A stretch of DNA of 64,000 nucleotides from positions 3,505,001 through 3,569,000 of the forward strand of contig NC_092574.1 in assembly GCF_037975245.1 (NCBI RefSeq), given 5' to 3'. This document shows positions 10,238-21,841 of this stretch, piece after piece. Source of the DNA: Apostichopus japonicus. Taxonomy: Eukaryota > Echinodermata > Holothuroidea > Aspidochirotida > Stichopodidae. How positions within the stretch are numbered: the first letter of the stretch is position 1; every line of letters starts with the position of its first letter. The notes below the pieces were generated by a model. The model saw only the letters and a program-made list of their open reading frames with translations. It had not been told where the DNA came from and made no database searches. A program made the translations under genes and the position numbers.

Positions 10238-10448
10238 AATAGTATGGTTGAGGCCTATATATACACACAAACAAATTAAAAAAGATAAAATTAGTTGCAG
10301 TTCATTTCAAGAAAATGTACAAATTTGAATGTTCACCAAAGCTGATGTTTTACTGTTCTGGTAGACTTAGTCTAAGCTAAGTGTAACATGCACAGAACGA
10401 CTTCCTTGAGTACTGTAGGCCAAAAAAAAAAACTATATTTGGCATTAC

Positions 10449-10636
10449 TTTACATCGTGACTAACAGCAAAAAAGTCTTTGGATTGTTCTTTGCAAACCA
10501 ACTTCTGTCATCCACCCCTACTCCCCCCCCCTCCCCCAAGAAAAAAATAATAGAACGGCAACCTCAGTGTAATTGTTCTTCCTTCTGAGCACTGAACACG
10601 AGCCCTTCAATCTAATTATAGAGGTAACTCTTGCGC
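10449..10636. repeat. Direct repeat, left copy (pairs with 11,759-11,946)
   Basis: About 188 bp is nearly identical to 11,759-11,946, in the same orientation and 1.3 kb apart (TTTACATCGTGACT...AACTCTTGCG). On the minus strand both copies carry the same short coding-like phrase (FCKEQSKDFF). It is either a duplicated exon or a repeat pair; no LTR-type ends were seen. Confidence 0.65.
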
Positions 10637-10639
10637 CGT

Positions 10640-11510
10640 AGAATAAAGCGGTAAAGGTTTGACAAATTTCCAAAGAGATACGCAATGCCCTCTTGATTCA
10701 AAAGTGAACGACAGCCATTAAGACAGAAAGAAAGATGAGAGGCTTACCACAGCAATTTTACAACAAATACTTTTCAAATTGATTTAACCTACTGTACAAT
10801 GAAGAATAACATTCAGATTACTATGAAATTCCTTACATATAGGAAATTATTGTTGAAATTATTGTTTCACAACAAAAAGGTCATAACATGACCTAACCTT
10901 ATGGATTTTGTGTACAAACATATTGCAGCTTATAAATAGAATATAAACGATTGGTGTCTTTACACAGTAAAAAACAAAAACCACAAACAGCTCATTCACT
11001 TGAGCCTAAAATGACTGACTCATCTAACTCATTGGGGTTAATTACATTCAAAATTTTCCAATATTATGATAGGCAAACATATAAAAGGTGGTACATGTAA
11101 GCAAAAGTCTAGTATACCCATAGATATCGTTTTACATAGCCAGTGGTATTTTGAGAAAGTTGTCAGAGCTGGTAAATATTGGGCCTCCATGCAAGCAAAA
11201 AACCTTTGACTACCATACCATTTACTGTACTCATGTTACAGTACTTATATTATGCATCTCTTCGACTGGTGTGTACCGTTCAATGAACACAATTAGTATA
11301 TATAAAAATTAAATAACTATCAATAGAGTTTGAAAATCAATTGTGAACAAGAATAACGTTTTTCTGCATTGTACTGAATTCACAATTTTATTCATATAGT
11401 CATTTATATATCTACAGTGTTCCTGTTGTGTTAATTTCTTTCTTTCTCCAAACAATACTGATCAGAATCAGCTTTCAAATGAAAAGATTATGTTATACGT
11501 AACTTAAACA
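10640..11510. other. No gene recognised
   Basis: AT-rich spacer between the two 188-bp direct repeats. No open frame or known repeat stands out. Confidence 0.5.
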
Positions 11511-11523
11511 TGGGCCCTCTGTT

Positions 11524-11811
11524 TCAATCACTTTCAATCAGATTGGGAACCTCAGCAATGTAACTAAATCCATGCACACACAAACAGCAACCAAAATCAT
11601 ACACAGAAATAAAATATCTTTGGTTGGGTGGTGCAACGTCAACATTAATATGTGTTAATTTATTGTTGGATACATCATCCTTCGTCAGAGAAATTGGCAT
11701 TTTTTCCACGTTACACACAAGCGCTATATACCTGCTACTGCATAAACAAAACTTCTGCTTTACATCGTGACTCACAGCAAAGAAGTCTTTAGATTGTTCT
11801 TTGCAAAACAA
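11524..11811 (-). CDS. Hypothetical 95-residue open frame, possible exon
   Basis: A minus-strand open frame with non-repetitive, protein-like composition (KLTHINVDVAPPNQRYFISV, then YDFGCCLCVHGFSYIAEV). Its start overlaps the right 188-bp repeat, so the first 17 residues have a near-copy at about 10.45-10.5 kb, where the frame runs into a GTAAAG donor-like site. No domain is recognised. It could be a terminal exon with a duplicated upstream exon, or chance. Confidence 0.25.
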   Translation of the reverse strand: MFCKEQSKDFFAVSHDVKQKFCLCSSRYIALVCNVEKMPISLTKDDVSNNKLTHINVDVAPPNQRYFISVYDFGCCLCVHGFSYIAEVPNLIESD

Positions 11812-11946
11812 CTTCTGTCATCCACCCCTACTCCCCCCTCCCCCCAAGAAAAAAATAATAGAACGGCAACCTAAGTGTAATTGTTCTTCCATCTGAGCAC
11901 TGAACACGAGCCTTTCAATCTAATTATTCAGGTAACTCTTGCGGAG
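11759..11946. repeat. Direct repeat, right copy
   Basis: See the copy at 10,449. The two differ by scattered substitutions and small C-tract length changes, so the duplication is not very recent. Confidence 0.65.
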
Positions 11947-11949
11947 AGT

Positions 11950-12420
11950 GAAGTTAAGAAAAGGTTCCCTGCTTACGAGAAATACGTGTAAAGTCCATTG
12001 TGATTGCGGTACACTCCGCACAATGACGTCACACAGAGACCTGTACGTTCATTAGCTTTTTGCACCATGTTTCTGGTCAGTTGGAATCTGCTACTGTAAC
12101 TTTGACATCAAATAATGTCTCTTTGGACTAAACTGGAACCACGGTATTGTTTGTGTACTATTTACTACTAAAATACTTTAGACTAGTATGATCTAGCCAA
12201 AAAAAAAAAAAAATATCCGCCTCCAGCTATGCATTTTAAGGGCAGTTCCATGCTCCTAACTTTAAAGAAGCTTAATTGTATACCCTGCACATGTAAGTTT
12301 GGTGGACTAGGCTACAGGGCTAAGCCTAGGTATGGACCAAGGCAGTAATAGTAATACAAATAAGATATAGCCTAGGCCTATTCACAATATTACCCTACTA
12401 ATAAAAAGTACTAGGTTTTC
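11950..12420. other. No gene recognised
   Basis: Single-copy-looking sequence with a short poly-A run near 12,200. Confidence 0.5.
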
Positions 12421-12424
12421 TGTA

Positions 12425-13060
12425 GGCAGCCTCCCAGCCAGCAGGCCCAGTTGGGGCCCAATTGGGTTTCACTCAGTTGAATTGGGCCTGGTTGGGCCAG
12501 GGCCAGCCCACTCAGTGCCCATTCGGGCACAATACAGTTTGGCCCTTCTGGTTAACATACTTCAAAACATTATTGAGATGTTCAACAGATACTTGTTTTT
12601 TGCTTTGGAAAGGTTAGGTTCGTCCCTAGGCCACCAATCCTTGACAACAGTTAATTCATTAACGTAGTGGCCCAATTGGGACAGACTCGGTTTTTGATCA
12701 GGTTAGCCCTTATGTATGGCCCACTTCGGGCCCATTCGGGAGCAAGACGGTTTCACCAGGGGCGTTCTGTGACTGTTTCGAGTGGGGGGGGGGTGTACGG
12801 ACCCAAATTTACCAACCAAAATTGATTGTTTGCAATCTCGCTCGAAAAAAATGAGGCTAGTCTGCGAAAAATATGTTAAATCGGTAAGATTGTTAGCCGA
12901 AAAAACTGACAAGCAAAAAAAAAAGAAAAAAAGATTAAGGTAATCAGTATATTTGATTTTAACGACGAACTCACAAACACCCCCCCCCCCCCCGTACGAT
13001 ACGCCCATGGGTTTCACTCTTTCTGCTGACCTACAATGTATATATCTCATTTTCACACTG
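12425..13060. repeat. GGGCCC/CCCAATTGGG repeat, interrupted by a hAT-like MITE
   Basis: Degenerate repeats of GGCCCAGTTGGGGCCCAATT type with GGGTTTCACTCAGTT, the same family as the array at 19.19-19.57 kb. The 253-bp element at 12,757-13,009 lies inside a GGTTTCAC motif of this repeat. Confidence 0.65.
12757..13009. mobile_element. hAT-like MITE, 253 bp
   Basis: It starts CAGGGGCGTTCT and ends GATACGCCCATG, imperfect inverted repeats. The flanks are a perfect 8-bp duplication GGTTTCAC (12,749-12,756 and 13,010-13,017). A G tract near the left end and a C tract near the right end could pair as a hairpin. Non-coding. Confidence 0.88.
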
Positions 13061-13500
13061 CACTATCGTTATGATAATGCCAACTGGCAACACTGATTCC
13101 CGAATTAGGCGCGTTTTTTTGGCCGCCAATACGTATCGCTCGTGCGCTCCATGTCCTCACATGATCATTCTACGGCGATAAAGCTAAAGAAATGACAGAG
13201 AACGCTTTCCGAAATCCGATATGATTCAACGAAATCCATCGAAATAAGTCAATTCATAATTGATAATTCAATCACTCACTCGAAAGGAGTTGGTACTCGG
13301 TGAGTATTTTGGAACAATTTTTTCTGTGAGGGTGTGACTCATTTGGGTGAATTTGTAGCAAGTTTTATTTCCTTGCACCCTCATCTCCGGAAGTGTAAAC
13401 TTTCTGTGACGGGTTGCCTCGTTTGGAAAATACTTTAAGGGACTCCCCAGAGGAATACATGCGTCATCTTAGCTTGGGACCTCCGCGACATGTGGATTAT
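13018..13500. other. No gene recognised
   Basis: Single-copy-looking sequence between two transposable elements. Confidence 0.45.
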
Positions 13501-14189
13501 CAGGCGCGTATCCAGGATTTTCAAACCCGGGGGGCGCGAAGTACTATCTAAGCGGAGCGCCACCATCAGTTGGCGCGCAGCGTACAAGAAAATTTCTTGT
13601 TTTGAAACCCCCCAGATCACCGGAAACGGCACTTCTCGGGCTTGAAAATGACCAACCAGATGTACACTTTCTGCCTGAGAACCAAGGATTTCCTAATAGT
13701 TTTTTTTTCCATCCATAACCTTTTTGAAGATTGTCAACCCGGCACACATCATGTTCGACCTGATCGCATCTCCTGTGGGTCTTTGCTTTTGTAGGTGATT
13801 CTACGTCCCGGCCCACAATACCCGTCAGCCCCACTTTTCAAGGTTTTAAGCCCCATATTTGTTCAGAATTTGAAAATTCACATTTCTCGTGAATAAACTC
13901 ACTTCAAAACATACCCATAATGTTGTACAAAATTTCATCTATGGACAACCAATATAGAAAAAACTTCCTTCAACCCCTAACAGACCGGTCAAAATTGCAC
14001 GAGTAGAGGGAAGTGTGATGTAGAATGTTGGTCAGAAATTTTCGAAAATTCAGACACAGTTAATTTATTGGTGTACAAATATTAAAACCTGTTATAACGG
14101 CTATTATAAAACTTGGTTGAAGGAAATGAAAAAATAGCAGATATTTCCGAAACCGAACACTACACACATAGGCGTAGGAGGCGCGGCGG

Positions 14190-14566
14190 CAGTGGCGGAG
14201 CTAGGGGTATTGGTCAGGAGTGGCGAGAATGGTCTGAAGTGGTGCTTTCGACACTATCTAAGCGGAGCGCCACCACTGGTTGGCGCGTAGCGTACAGAAA
14301 ATTTTTGAGTAAAGATACTCCCTAGATCGCCGGAAATGACCCTTTCCGGGCCTGGCTAACTTGCAGATAAACAAAGAATAAGGTGTCATCGCCAAATTAC
14401 ACCAACAAAATGTGACAAATGTCAATAAGTAGATGAGAGCGCAATAAAAAAGTCAATAATCTAGAATAAGTAAAAAGTGGTAAAGAGCTGAAAAAGGCGC
14501 CAGCAGTCCATTTGAGTCCGTCAGGGGGGGATCCGCCCCCCTGACCATATGGACGCTCCGCCACTG
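14190..14566. mobile_element. hAT-like MITE, 377 bp, nested
   Basis: Ends CAGTGGCGGAGC and GCTCCGCCACTG are perfect 12-bp inverted repeats with a perfect 8-bp duplication CGCGGCGG (14,182-14,189; 14,567-14,574). It carries one copy of the shared GGTGGCGC module. The host site is itself the end of an older CATAGGCGTAGG-type element. Confidence 0.92.
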
Positions 14567-15404
14567 CGCGGCGGGGGTGCAGGCCCTAATTCGCCATTAC
14601 TAATGTAAAAGAGAGTTTTGACATAATTGGACCTCCATGCTTTTTATACATCTACATGAGACATGTCGTTGTTTACATTAGCATCCCGCGGTATACTGCG
14701 CAATTTTAACGGACCGTACGGTACATGATGGCATGCGATGTAATAACCGATGCTTGCTTATATGATATTGACATGAACACGTTGAACGCGCGCGAAGCGC
14801 TTGAAAATTTTTGGTTATTTTTTCAGGCAAGTCGGACAGTTTTGAGGCTTTTCATCCTGGAACGCCATTTTCATGCTCACTGATATGATGTTATATCTGC
14901 TGTTTGCGTTACAAATTCGAACAGGCGCGTAGCGAGGAATTTGCCAAGGGAGGGGCGAAGCCTATAGGCAAATTATCTAAGCGTAGCGCCACCATAGGTT
15001 GGCGCGAAGCGTACAAGCAAATTTTGGCCGAAAATGTTCCCAGATCGCTGGAAATGACACTTCCCAGGCCTTGTAAGTTGCCTCTAAGCACTTTCTATTT
15101 TGAAATTACTTAGCAATATCATTTAAAAAAATGCTGAATGGGGGGGGCGGGCGGTCGCCCCCATCCCAAAATGCATCATGTTCCCCGACGACACGGTCGA
15201 GTTCGAGACCAGCCACAGTTGGTTTCATAGCACAATTCTACACACGCGTTATGATAGACCATATATAGTATATATATAGATCATTAGTGAGAGAGGAAAA
15301 TGGAAACGTCAAAAAATGGAGTTGTCGGTGTAAGGGGTAGGGTGAGTCACACTTTTACGAAATCATTGATCCGTCACTGGCTACCCTTCAGCGCTGTAAT
15401 GATG

Positions 15405-15575
15405 TCACTGTTCTTCTTTCTCTTCCCGGTGTCTTCGCGTTTTGCTTTTACTCCCTCTTTTTCTCCTTTTTCTCTCTTTCTTCTTTTTCTTTTCCCTTCC
15501 TTCCTCTCCTCCTCCTCTTTTTTCCCCTTTTTTTCCTTTTTTCTTCTCTTTTTTCTCTTCTCTTTTTCTTACCCG
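15405..15575. repeat. Polypyrimidine tract (TTC/TTTC-rich)
   Basis: Nearly pure C/T on the plus strand, A/G on the minus strand. Open frames across it are compositional artefacts. Confidence 0.8.
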
Positions 15576-15616
15576 GGGGGCGCGCGCCCCCAACGCCCCC
15601 CCTGGATACGCACCTG

Positions 15617-16280
15617 ATTATTACTATTAGGAGTACCAGCTGACCTATATTAATATACTTAATTACAGCTCTACACGCATATCTTTACCTCGGGAACTTC
15701 AACCCTTATTATCTATATTTGTTCGGACATTGCCCGCTCGTGTTATTTACTGCTCCGCGAGCTTTTGGCCTAACGATCACCTCCTGTCCTCGTCGCAGGT
15801 GATTAGTGTTTATCAGCGTAGCCTAGCACGGTTGCTGTTCATAGGATAGTAAGCCTAGGCGCCCTATAGTCTACTACTACTACTTCGCGCCACCTTCTGG
15901 AAGTTCCAACCACGGCTTGGCGTAAAGATTCTCACGCCACCGATCTAAGCTTGGACTGAGCGACGGTGTACTGTGTGTATTTTCGTGTACTGGAGGACCG
16001 ACCACTTTTCATTTAATTTTACTAGACGGACTGATCCGAATTATTAGATCAGACTTCAGAGGTTTGAGTTTTACAACACCCTATCGGCCTAAGTTATGTG
16101 CATTATCAGGCAACTAGCCTAGACCTGTTGGCATGTCATTTCGTGTATTACTCGCGACAGCCTATCCTTGCGGTCTACATTGACTTAGCCTTTTACAGTT
16201 GCAGAGCAATCGCGGTTGGTGTATTATTTGTCTTCATTATAAACTTTTCATAGATTAGTCTCCTTGTTCGTTTTCCAATA
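15617..16280. other. No gene recognised; possible 5' region of the SGNH-like pseudogene
   Basis: Moderate GC sequence with several TAGCCTAGG-type strings. It leads into the SGNH-like frame at 16,284; no promoter element was identified. Confidence 0.4.
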
Positions 16281-16283
16281 CAC

Positions 16284-16860
16284 ATGTCTCGTAGTGGATC
16301 ACCACGCATTAATTTTCTGTTTGTAACTGATTCAACGGCATATTCTTTCGATCGCTATCGTAGGCCTGAAGGACCTGTACTTAGCATAGACTTTGTAATT
16401 AGAAGAGGAGCCACTGTTGCAGACTTCCGTATACCATAGATAAGCTACGTCGCTATCCTACCAACGACTGGGTCATTCTTTGCTGTGCTGCAGGCATTTA
16501 ACAACCTTACGGAATTCGCCAGCAATTCTTCAGGTCACAGAGTTCCCCGTCGATCTCCAGTTACTGCTCCTTGGCTAATCTCACATCTCCAACATTTTAA
16601 GGACGCTGTTCAACGAGAGCACCCACCAATTATTGTTGCCCTTATTACTATTCCTACAGCCTCCTTTGTTAAGTTCCAGGAAAGTCGGCAGCTGTTTTTG
16701 CCAATACTCACTACTGAACAACTCAAGGCCTGTCAGCACGATCTTGACAATCAATTGGACGCAGTCAACCTATTCATTCGTTGTTTCAATCATCAACCGC
16801 ATGACAATTTCATTTGTAAATATGTATTTTTCATGTTCAAACCGATTTTTTTAGATTAAA
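16284..16860 (+). pseudogene. SGNH-hydrolase-like protein, frameshifted (possible Ngaro/DIRS-type retroelement product)
   Basis: From the ATG at 16,284 the frame reads to INFLFVTDSTAYSFDRYRRP, where TDS sits like the GDS nucleophile block of SGNH hydrolases. It continues to FVIRRGATVADFRIP and stops at 16,437. A neighbouring frame continues DKLRRYPTNDWVILCCAAGI, and the first frame resumes with NNLTEFASNSSGHRVPRRSP (a GxxN-like block), then IIVALITIPTASFVKFQESR. Two one-base shifts (about 16,436 and 16,497) explain the breaks. SGNH domains are known as accessory proteins of Ngaro-type tyrosine-recombinase retroelements in echinoderms and fish, which would suit this context. The link is inference: no tyrosine recombinase or RT was found nearby. 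Confidence 0.45.
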
Positions 16861-17640
16861 GGGGCATTTATTCAAACTGTAGTTCACCTATCTGATAGAG
16901 CATTGAAAATCATGTCGGTAGCACTATTTCCATCTTCATAGCATCTTAAGTTACTGAGGTATGACTGTTTGCAGTTTGTTATTCAATAGGAGTAGAATGG
17001 CCACACTATATTTTTCATGTCAATACCTGGCTATTACTAAAAGTGTTATATTTCCCTTTGAAATATATACGCACGTTTCCACATGATCCTTACATGTGAA
17101 ATAAATAATATTGTGGAACCATCATCTAAATCCCAAGTGCTGACATGTTAACATTTTAGAACAGATAGGGTTATAACTTCCATGAATTTCCGACTGTCGC
17201 ACTCTAATTTTTCCGACTGTCGCAGTCTAATTTACACATATTCTTATAATTTCTGAGTGACCTAAAATTGACCTTTAATCAGTCATATTTACCACATTTT
17301 CCTTGTCATATTGAGAAATTGTATCTCAAGATCCTTACACTACACTATACAAAACTTTGTATGATTTTGAATACTCTAAAAAAAATGCCTAGAACTACTG
17401 TACAAAGTTCAGCTTCAATTCGGTTAATTTATGTATTAATTTTGGGTGGGTTGACCCTGTTCGCTAGCTTCAAGTAAGTTCAGGATATACATTGGCTCTA
17501 TGGTTTATACAATTGAGACACTCAATGCTAATCTATGGAAGCTTAAAAGTGCCATCAACATGAAAAACTTTGCCCGATAAGTTGACTTTTTTCAGTAAAT
17601 TGTTTAGATAACAAGATAAAATCTATCAAATACCAGAAAA
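16861..17640. other. No gene recognised
   Basis: AT-rich. A small duplication of TTCCGACTGTCGCA(C/G)TCTAA occurs near 17,190-17,236. Confidence 0.5.
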
Positions 17641-17659
17641 ATGTTGGATTGCTCAGTTG

Positions 17660-17800
17660 CTTTAACTGAGCAATTGAAAAATTTCTGAAAAATGTTTAAT
17701 TGACAACTAATCATATCTCGTCAATTGGACATTTTTCTGCAAAATGTTTAATTGACAACTTATCATATCTCGTCAATTGGAAATTTTGCTGCAAAATTTT
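17660..17800. repeat. Tandem duplication, about 59 bp
   Basis: AAAATGTTTAATTGACAACT followed by TATCATATCTCGTCAATTGG occurs twice in tandem with few differences. Confidence 0.75.
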
Positions 17801-19180
17801 TGGTAATTCACTATGTCTTCGAATACAATTTGTTGAAAAGAAAAAAAATTCCCCTTTGTTACATTAACGTAGCTTTTGTAGTCAGTAGTCTATGTAGCCT
17901 TCAAGCAGATAACTACACTCAGTTGCTTACTTTGAAGTGAGGGCCAGTGGTACAGATGTATTGAAAAATGATTCAGCGCGCTACGCACACGTTAGGGGGG
18001 CGGAGGGGGGGTACAAGGCAGCAGTCAGAATTTTCTGGGTCCAAAACCCATCCAGTTGGAATTTCAGCCACTACACCCCCCCCCCCACCCCAATCATCAG
18101 GCCTTAGCTATGTCCCTGTATAGAGATGGGATAAATAGCTACTGGCATGATTTTTAGAGCTCTATAACATACATAAATCACATTTTGAGTACACTTGCCC
18201 TTTAATGTGAATTTTTATGCTTAGTACTAAAACCATTCCATTCTTTTTCATTGTGTCGTATCTACATTAAATGATTATACACCTTAATTCTTGCTCATCA
18301 ATGCTCATTATTCTAGAGTACATCCATCCATTTATATTTTTGTGTTTTCCAGATTTACTTTAGTAATATTTTTTATCACCTATGCCATTATCTTGTCATA
18401 AAACATTGAAGATGTTTATTCTCACCTTGCCAGAAAAAGTAAAAGTTCAGCTTTCTGTCACGATTTTAAATGACTTCATGTTTTTATGATTCCATTTGAT
18501 CCAGAGGATGATCTAGCATACATACTGTTGGCCCTGAGCAACATTCGCATTGTATTGCAATGCAAAAGTATGTGCAATATATAGCATCTTGCCCTCATCG
18601 TTAACATTTGCAGGGTTTGCCTGGACATTTTATTCTTTCTCCAAATGCCAAAATGTTCCCACCAATTAGGATGCATACTGTATAGTTTCAGTTCTGAGAG
18701 TTTCATATTTTTCTTTAAAATAAAATGTAATTATGGAGTTTATGAATTATTGTTTAGTTTTCATCGTTGTCTTCTTGAAAAATATATTTCAATGAATGTA
18801 GACAGGAATACATTTGCTTTTATTTTAGATATATTTCTGAGGCAATTAATCTCTGCTGTACCACGTACATGAACGGTTCAAGTGTTATTGACCACCATTC
18901 AACAACCTACTATAATATGTGGGACACAAGTGCAACCAAGCTAAATCCAGCTCTTCTCTCGTCCTTTGGATGATAGGGTCGACTACACTTTCACGCTGAG
19001 ACAAACGTAGAACTTTTACAAACACTTCCTGCATGCTCCCAGGACTGTTATTTTATGTCCCCATCCCATGGTCGTGATTGAAACTTGGCCTTCAGCCACT
19101 TTCCTGAATGCTGAGAGGTGGTGAACCTGTACATAACTGAACTATTTTAAGGGACACAGTGAACCAGCTGGGCTTAAAAT
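17801..19180. other. No gene recognised
   Basis: A G-rich/C-rich pair (about 17,993-18,016 and 18,073-18,092) next to CAGCGCGCTACGC looks like the ends of a small MITE, but I could not find a target duplication. The rest is AT-rich with no credible frame. Confidence 0.45.
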
Positions 19181-19184
19181 TTGG

Positions 19185-19575
19185 ACCACACAGTTGGCCC
19201 AGTTGGGCCCAATGTGGGTTTCACTTGGGTCAAGCTCAGTCAACTGGGCCCGAAATGGGTCCCATTTGGGCCCCATGCAGTTAGCCTGATTGGGCAAAGT
19301 ATGGGTTCTGTGTGGGCCAAAACGATTGGGGCCCAGAATGGGGCCCAGGTGGGCCCCAGACAGCTGGCCCGGTTGGTCCCCGTATGGGATTGGTATGGGC
19401 CCAATCACTCTGGCCCAACTGGGACCAATTTGGGCCACTCGTGGGCCCCAATCTGTTTGGCCCAATTGGGCCCTGTGTGGAACGGAATGACAAATCTGAA
19501 TGGGCCCCTATTGGGAAGCCCAATTGGGGCCCATTTGGCAGCCCGATTGGGCCCCATTTGGGACCCAATTATGAT
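19185..19575. repeat. Degenerate tandem repeat, about 42 bp, GGGCCCAATTGGG-rich
   Basis: Units resembling AGTTGGCCCAGTTGGGCCC plus AATGGGTCCCATTTGGGCC recur about every 40-46 bp for nearly 400 bp. The repeat yields overlapping Gly/Pro/Trp-rich open frames on both strands that are not genes. A related block lies at 12.43-12.76 kb. Confidence 0.75.
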
Positions 19576-19579
19576 TGCT

Positions 19580-20060
19580 GGCTGGGCTATAGCCTTACCA
19601 ATACCACAGGCTGTATACCTGTTTGTTCATGGTGGGAAAAACATCCAGTTCCATCATAACTGAAGTAAAAAAAGTCATTTTAACAACCTTTCAGCTCCAT
19701 TTCCTTCATTGATTCCTTCTGTTGGGAGTTGAGTGGCACCAACGTTAGTAGTATTCAAACTAGTCGTAGAACTAGTACTAGCTGGGCTAAGGCAACACTA
19801 ACATGAGTAGTGTCAATAATATTGGGCCTAACGTAAGGCATCTCATCACCATTGTCTAAATCGTCTAACTGAGATGAGCTTTGTCGCCACCGTGTGGTTC
19901 GTGGTTACATATAAACGGGTCGTTTGTCCTGAAATAGTCTCTATATTTAGAAGGCATTGTAGGCCTCAATATTGATCGACAAAAGTTCCGGAATTTTCTT
20001 AGAGCATAGAAGTAACGTGGTCCGTACTTACTCTAAAAGTCTAAGGACAAGGTACGTAAG
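19580..20060. other. No gene recognised
   Basis: Single-copy-looking sequence. Confidence 0.45.
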
Positions 20061-20109
20061 GTCTATACATATCGCGCGATATGCGCACAGTACAGTAGTA
20101 TTAGTAAGT

Positions 20110-20280
20110 TGAGTCTCGTGTATCCGACATGCTCAGTGATTAACCTCCGCCATGTATCACGATCTTGCGCAAGGTTTATTGCTTCTTCGAAATTGTTAAT
20201 ATTAACGTCCTTAAATTGCGACTTTATTTTTCCAGGCAAGGTAGTCACAGGCCTTCCTACTGGTTTAGTGCAGTACAGTA
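20110..20280 (-). pseudogene. LINE reverse transcriptase C-terminal tail (fragment)
   Basis: The minus strand reads KPVGRPVTTLPGKIKSQF, then INNFEEAINLAQDRDTWRRL. The motif xGRPxxxW/L...A-x-DRxxWRxLV is the usual C-terminal tail of CR1/RTE/Jockey-type LINE polymerases, just after the thumb. Nothing upstream on the minus strand (20.3-21 kb) looks like RT, so this is a short relic. The palindrome ATATCGCGCGATAT lies just downstream (about 20,069-20,082). Confidence 0.5.
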
Positions 20281-20299
20281 TACTATTTTACGTTGGTCG

Positions 20300-21835
20300 A
20301 AGTTAAGTTGAACATTGCTGTCGACAACATGAATATGCATAATGACCGACCGTACCGACGCAGAACTAAACCGCAGACGGCGTGCCTGGTACGTTTATTC
20401 ATTATTTTTTTATTTTGTCTGGTCTTCTAAGCCGAGAAAAACGATACCAAAATAAAAAGAAAGCCCACAATTTCTAAATAAATATATTTTAATTAATTAC
20501 ACCTGTCCTGTTTTACCCACAAAACACGAACCAAATAGATTCGTTTCGTGTTAAATTTATTACAGTTCACATTTACAAGGAACATTACTCGGGACTCAAT
20601 CTCGGCGGTAAAACTTATACACTTTCAAAGATAGTTACAGTATATAGATATTGGAAGACATCAGTGGTGTGTTGTCGGTATCATCTTTCTTCGGAAATTT
20701 GCTTGTTTTTTTGCTCATTTTAGTGAACACCTCCTGTCGCGTTCACTCTAGTATCAAGGTTTATTGTTTCTGTCAACGGATCTAGTGTTTAAAGCAGTTT
20801 GGATTCATTATTTCCAGTGATTTAGTTGAGTGCATTTTTCGAATTTCAACTTTTCGGTCATGTTGTAGTAGCCTATACTATAGCCTACCACTTGCATTGT
20901 ACGTGGTTCAGTACGTTAGTCATTTACCAGCAAGAGAAGAAGTGCAAATATGTTGGAAGCTTGCTGGGGACCGAAGAAGATATTAACCGAAGAACGACGA
21001 GCTCAGGAGAGAGTTACAACGGTATCAACGTATGCACCAACCAAAATTACCATGTAAGTGATGGGTTTTTTTTTTTACTTATCCTGAAAAACTAAAAGAC
21101 GTGCAATGTAAGATTAGAAGCTACATCATTCATTGGAAGGATCATGCATCACGGAAGGTCAAATTGATAATATATTGTTTCTGAAATTGTTTGGTCCAAA
21201 TATGAACTGCAAATGCTCCATTGATATTGTGATGCATTAAGATAATTACCTTCAATTTTGTTGTTCTGGTTACACGCATCATTTCAGCTGTGTCTACTAC
21301 CTGTTCTGTCTACTCTTACTATTGTTTTCTTTGTTTTCTTTGATATATGGACATATTTTGACAGAATAAAGCTAGTTTTAACAAACATTTTCAATTTATG
21401 TCAAGAAGATTTCACAGAACCTTTGCTCTTTCCTTACAGCAGTCACTTGTGAGGAACTGCATTTCTTGAAATGCTTGACAGGTGCTTTGGAATGCCAACA
21501 AGCCTCCCTTGGCAACAAGAAACAGGTTAGATTTTTGTAGTATTTTTTAGAGGCATTTTTTAAAGGAGGATAGGTAGGTAGTTGAGAGATACACAACTTT
21601 CTGTACGTTTCCCTTCAATTTTCAAATCAGCTATATAAATATGCATCCTGCAAAGATTTCCCAAAAGCTGCCTCATCAGTAGCAATTTCAACCAGAAATT
21701 TCTTTAATCAACAGAAAGAAACGGTTTGTGTTTGAAAGTCAACGTCCCAGTTTTAAGGAAAATTCAAATATAAACCACTGTACAGAGAGTAATGTAAAAT
21801 GTCACTATTGTTCATCTTTAAAGTAGTAGAGGTGT
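20300..21835. other. No gene recognised
   Basis: AT-rich, with short frames lacking any recognisable domain. Confidence 0.45.
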
Positions 21836-21841
21836 TGGGAA

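Larger units (their letters stand above)
13501..15616. mobile_element. Composite non-autonomous element, CAGGCGCGTATCCAGG ends
   Basis: Inverted ends CAGGCGCGTATCCAGG (13,501-13,516) and CCTGGATACGCACCTG (15,601-15,616) match at 15 of 16 positions and are flanked by ATTAT, a 5-bp duplication (13,496-13,500; 15,617-15,621). Inside are three minus-oriented copies of a shared module (about 13,545, 14,250, 14,968), one fully delimited nested element (14,190-14,566), an orphan end CAGGCGCGTAGCGAGGAATT near 14,922, and a 170-bp pyrimidine tract (15,405-15,575). No transposase is visible. The ends resemble the nested element at 32,010, so both belong to one family; the 5-6 bp duplications differ from the 8 bp of typical hAT elements. 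Confidence 0.72.

Noticed and set aside
15300-15630. Phe/Ser-rich and Lys/Glu/Arg-rich frames
   Set aside because: Polypyrimidine tract read on either strand.
17990-18115. Small MITE with G- and C-tract ends
   Set aside because: No convincing inverted ends or target duplication could be found.
19142-19663. Overlapping Gly/Pro/Trp-rich frames on both strands
   Set aside because: Products of the GGGCCC-rich tandem repeat.
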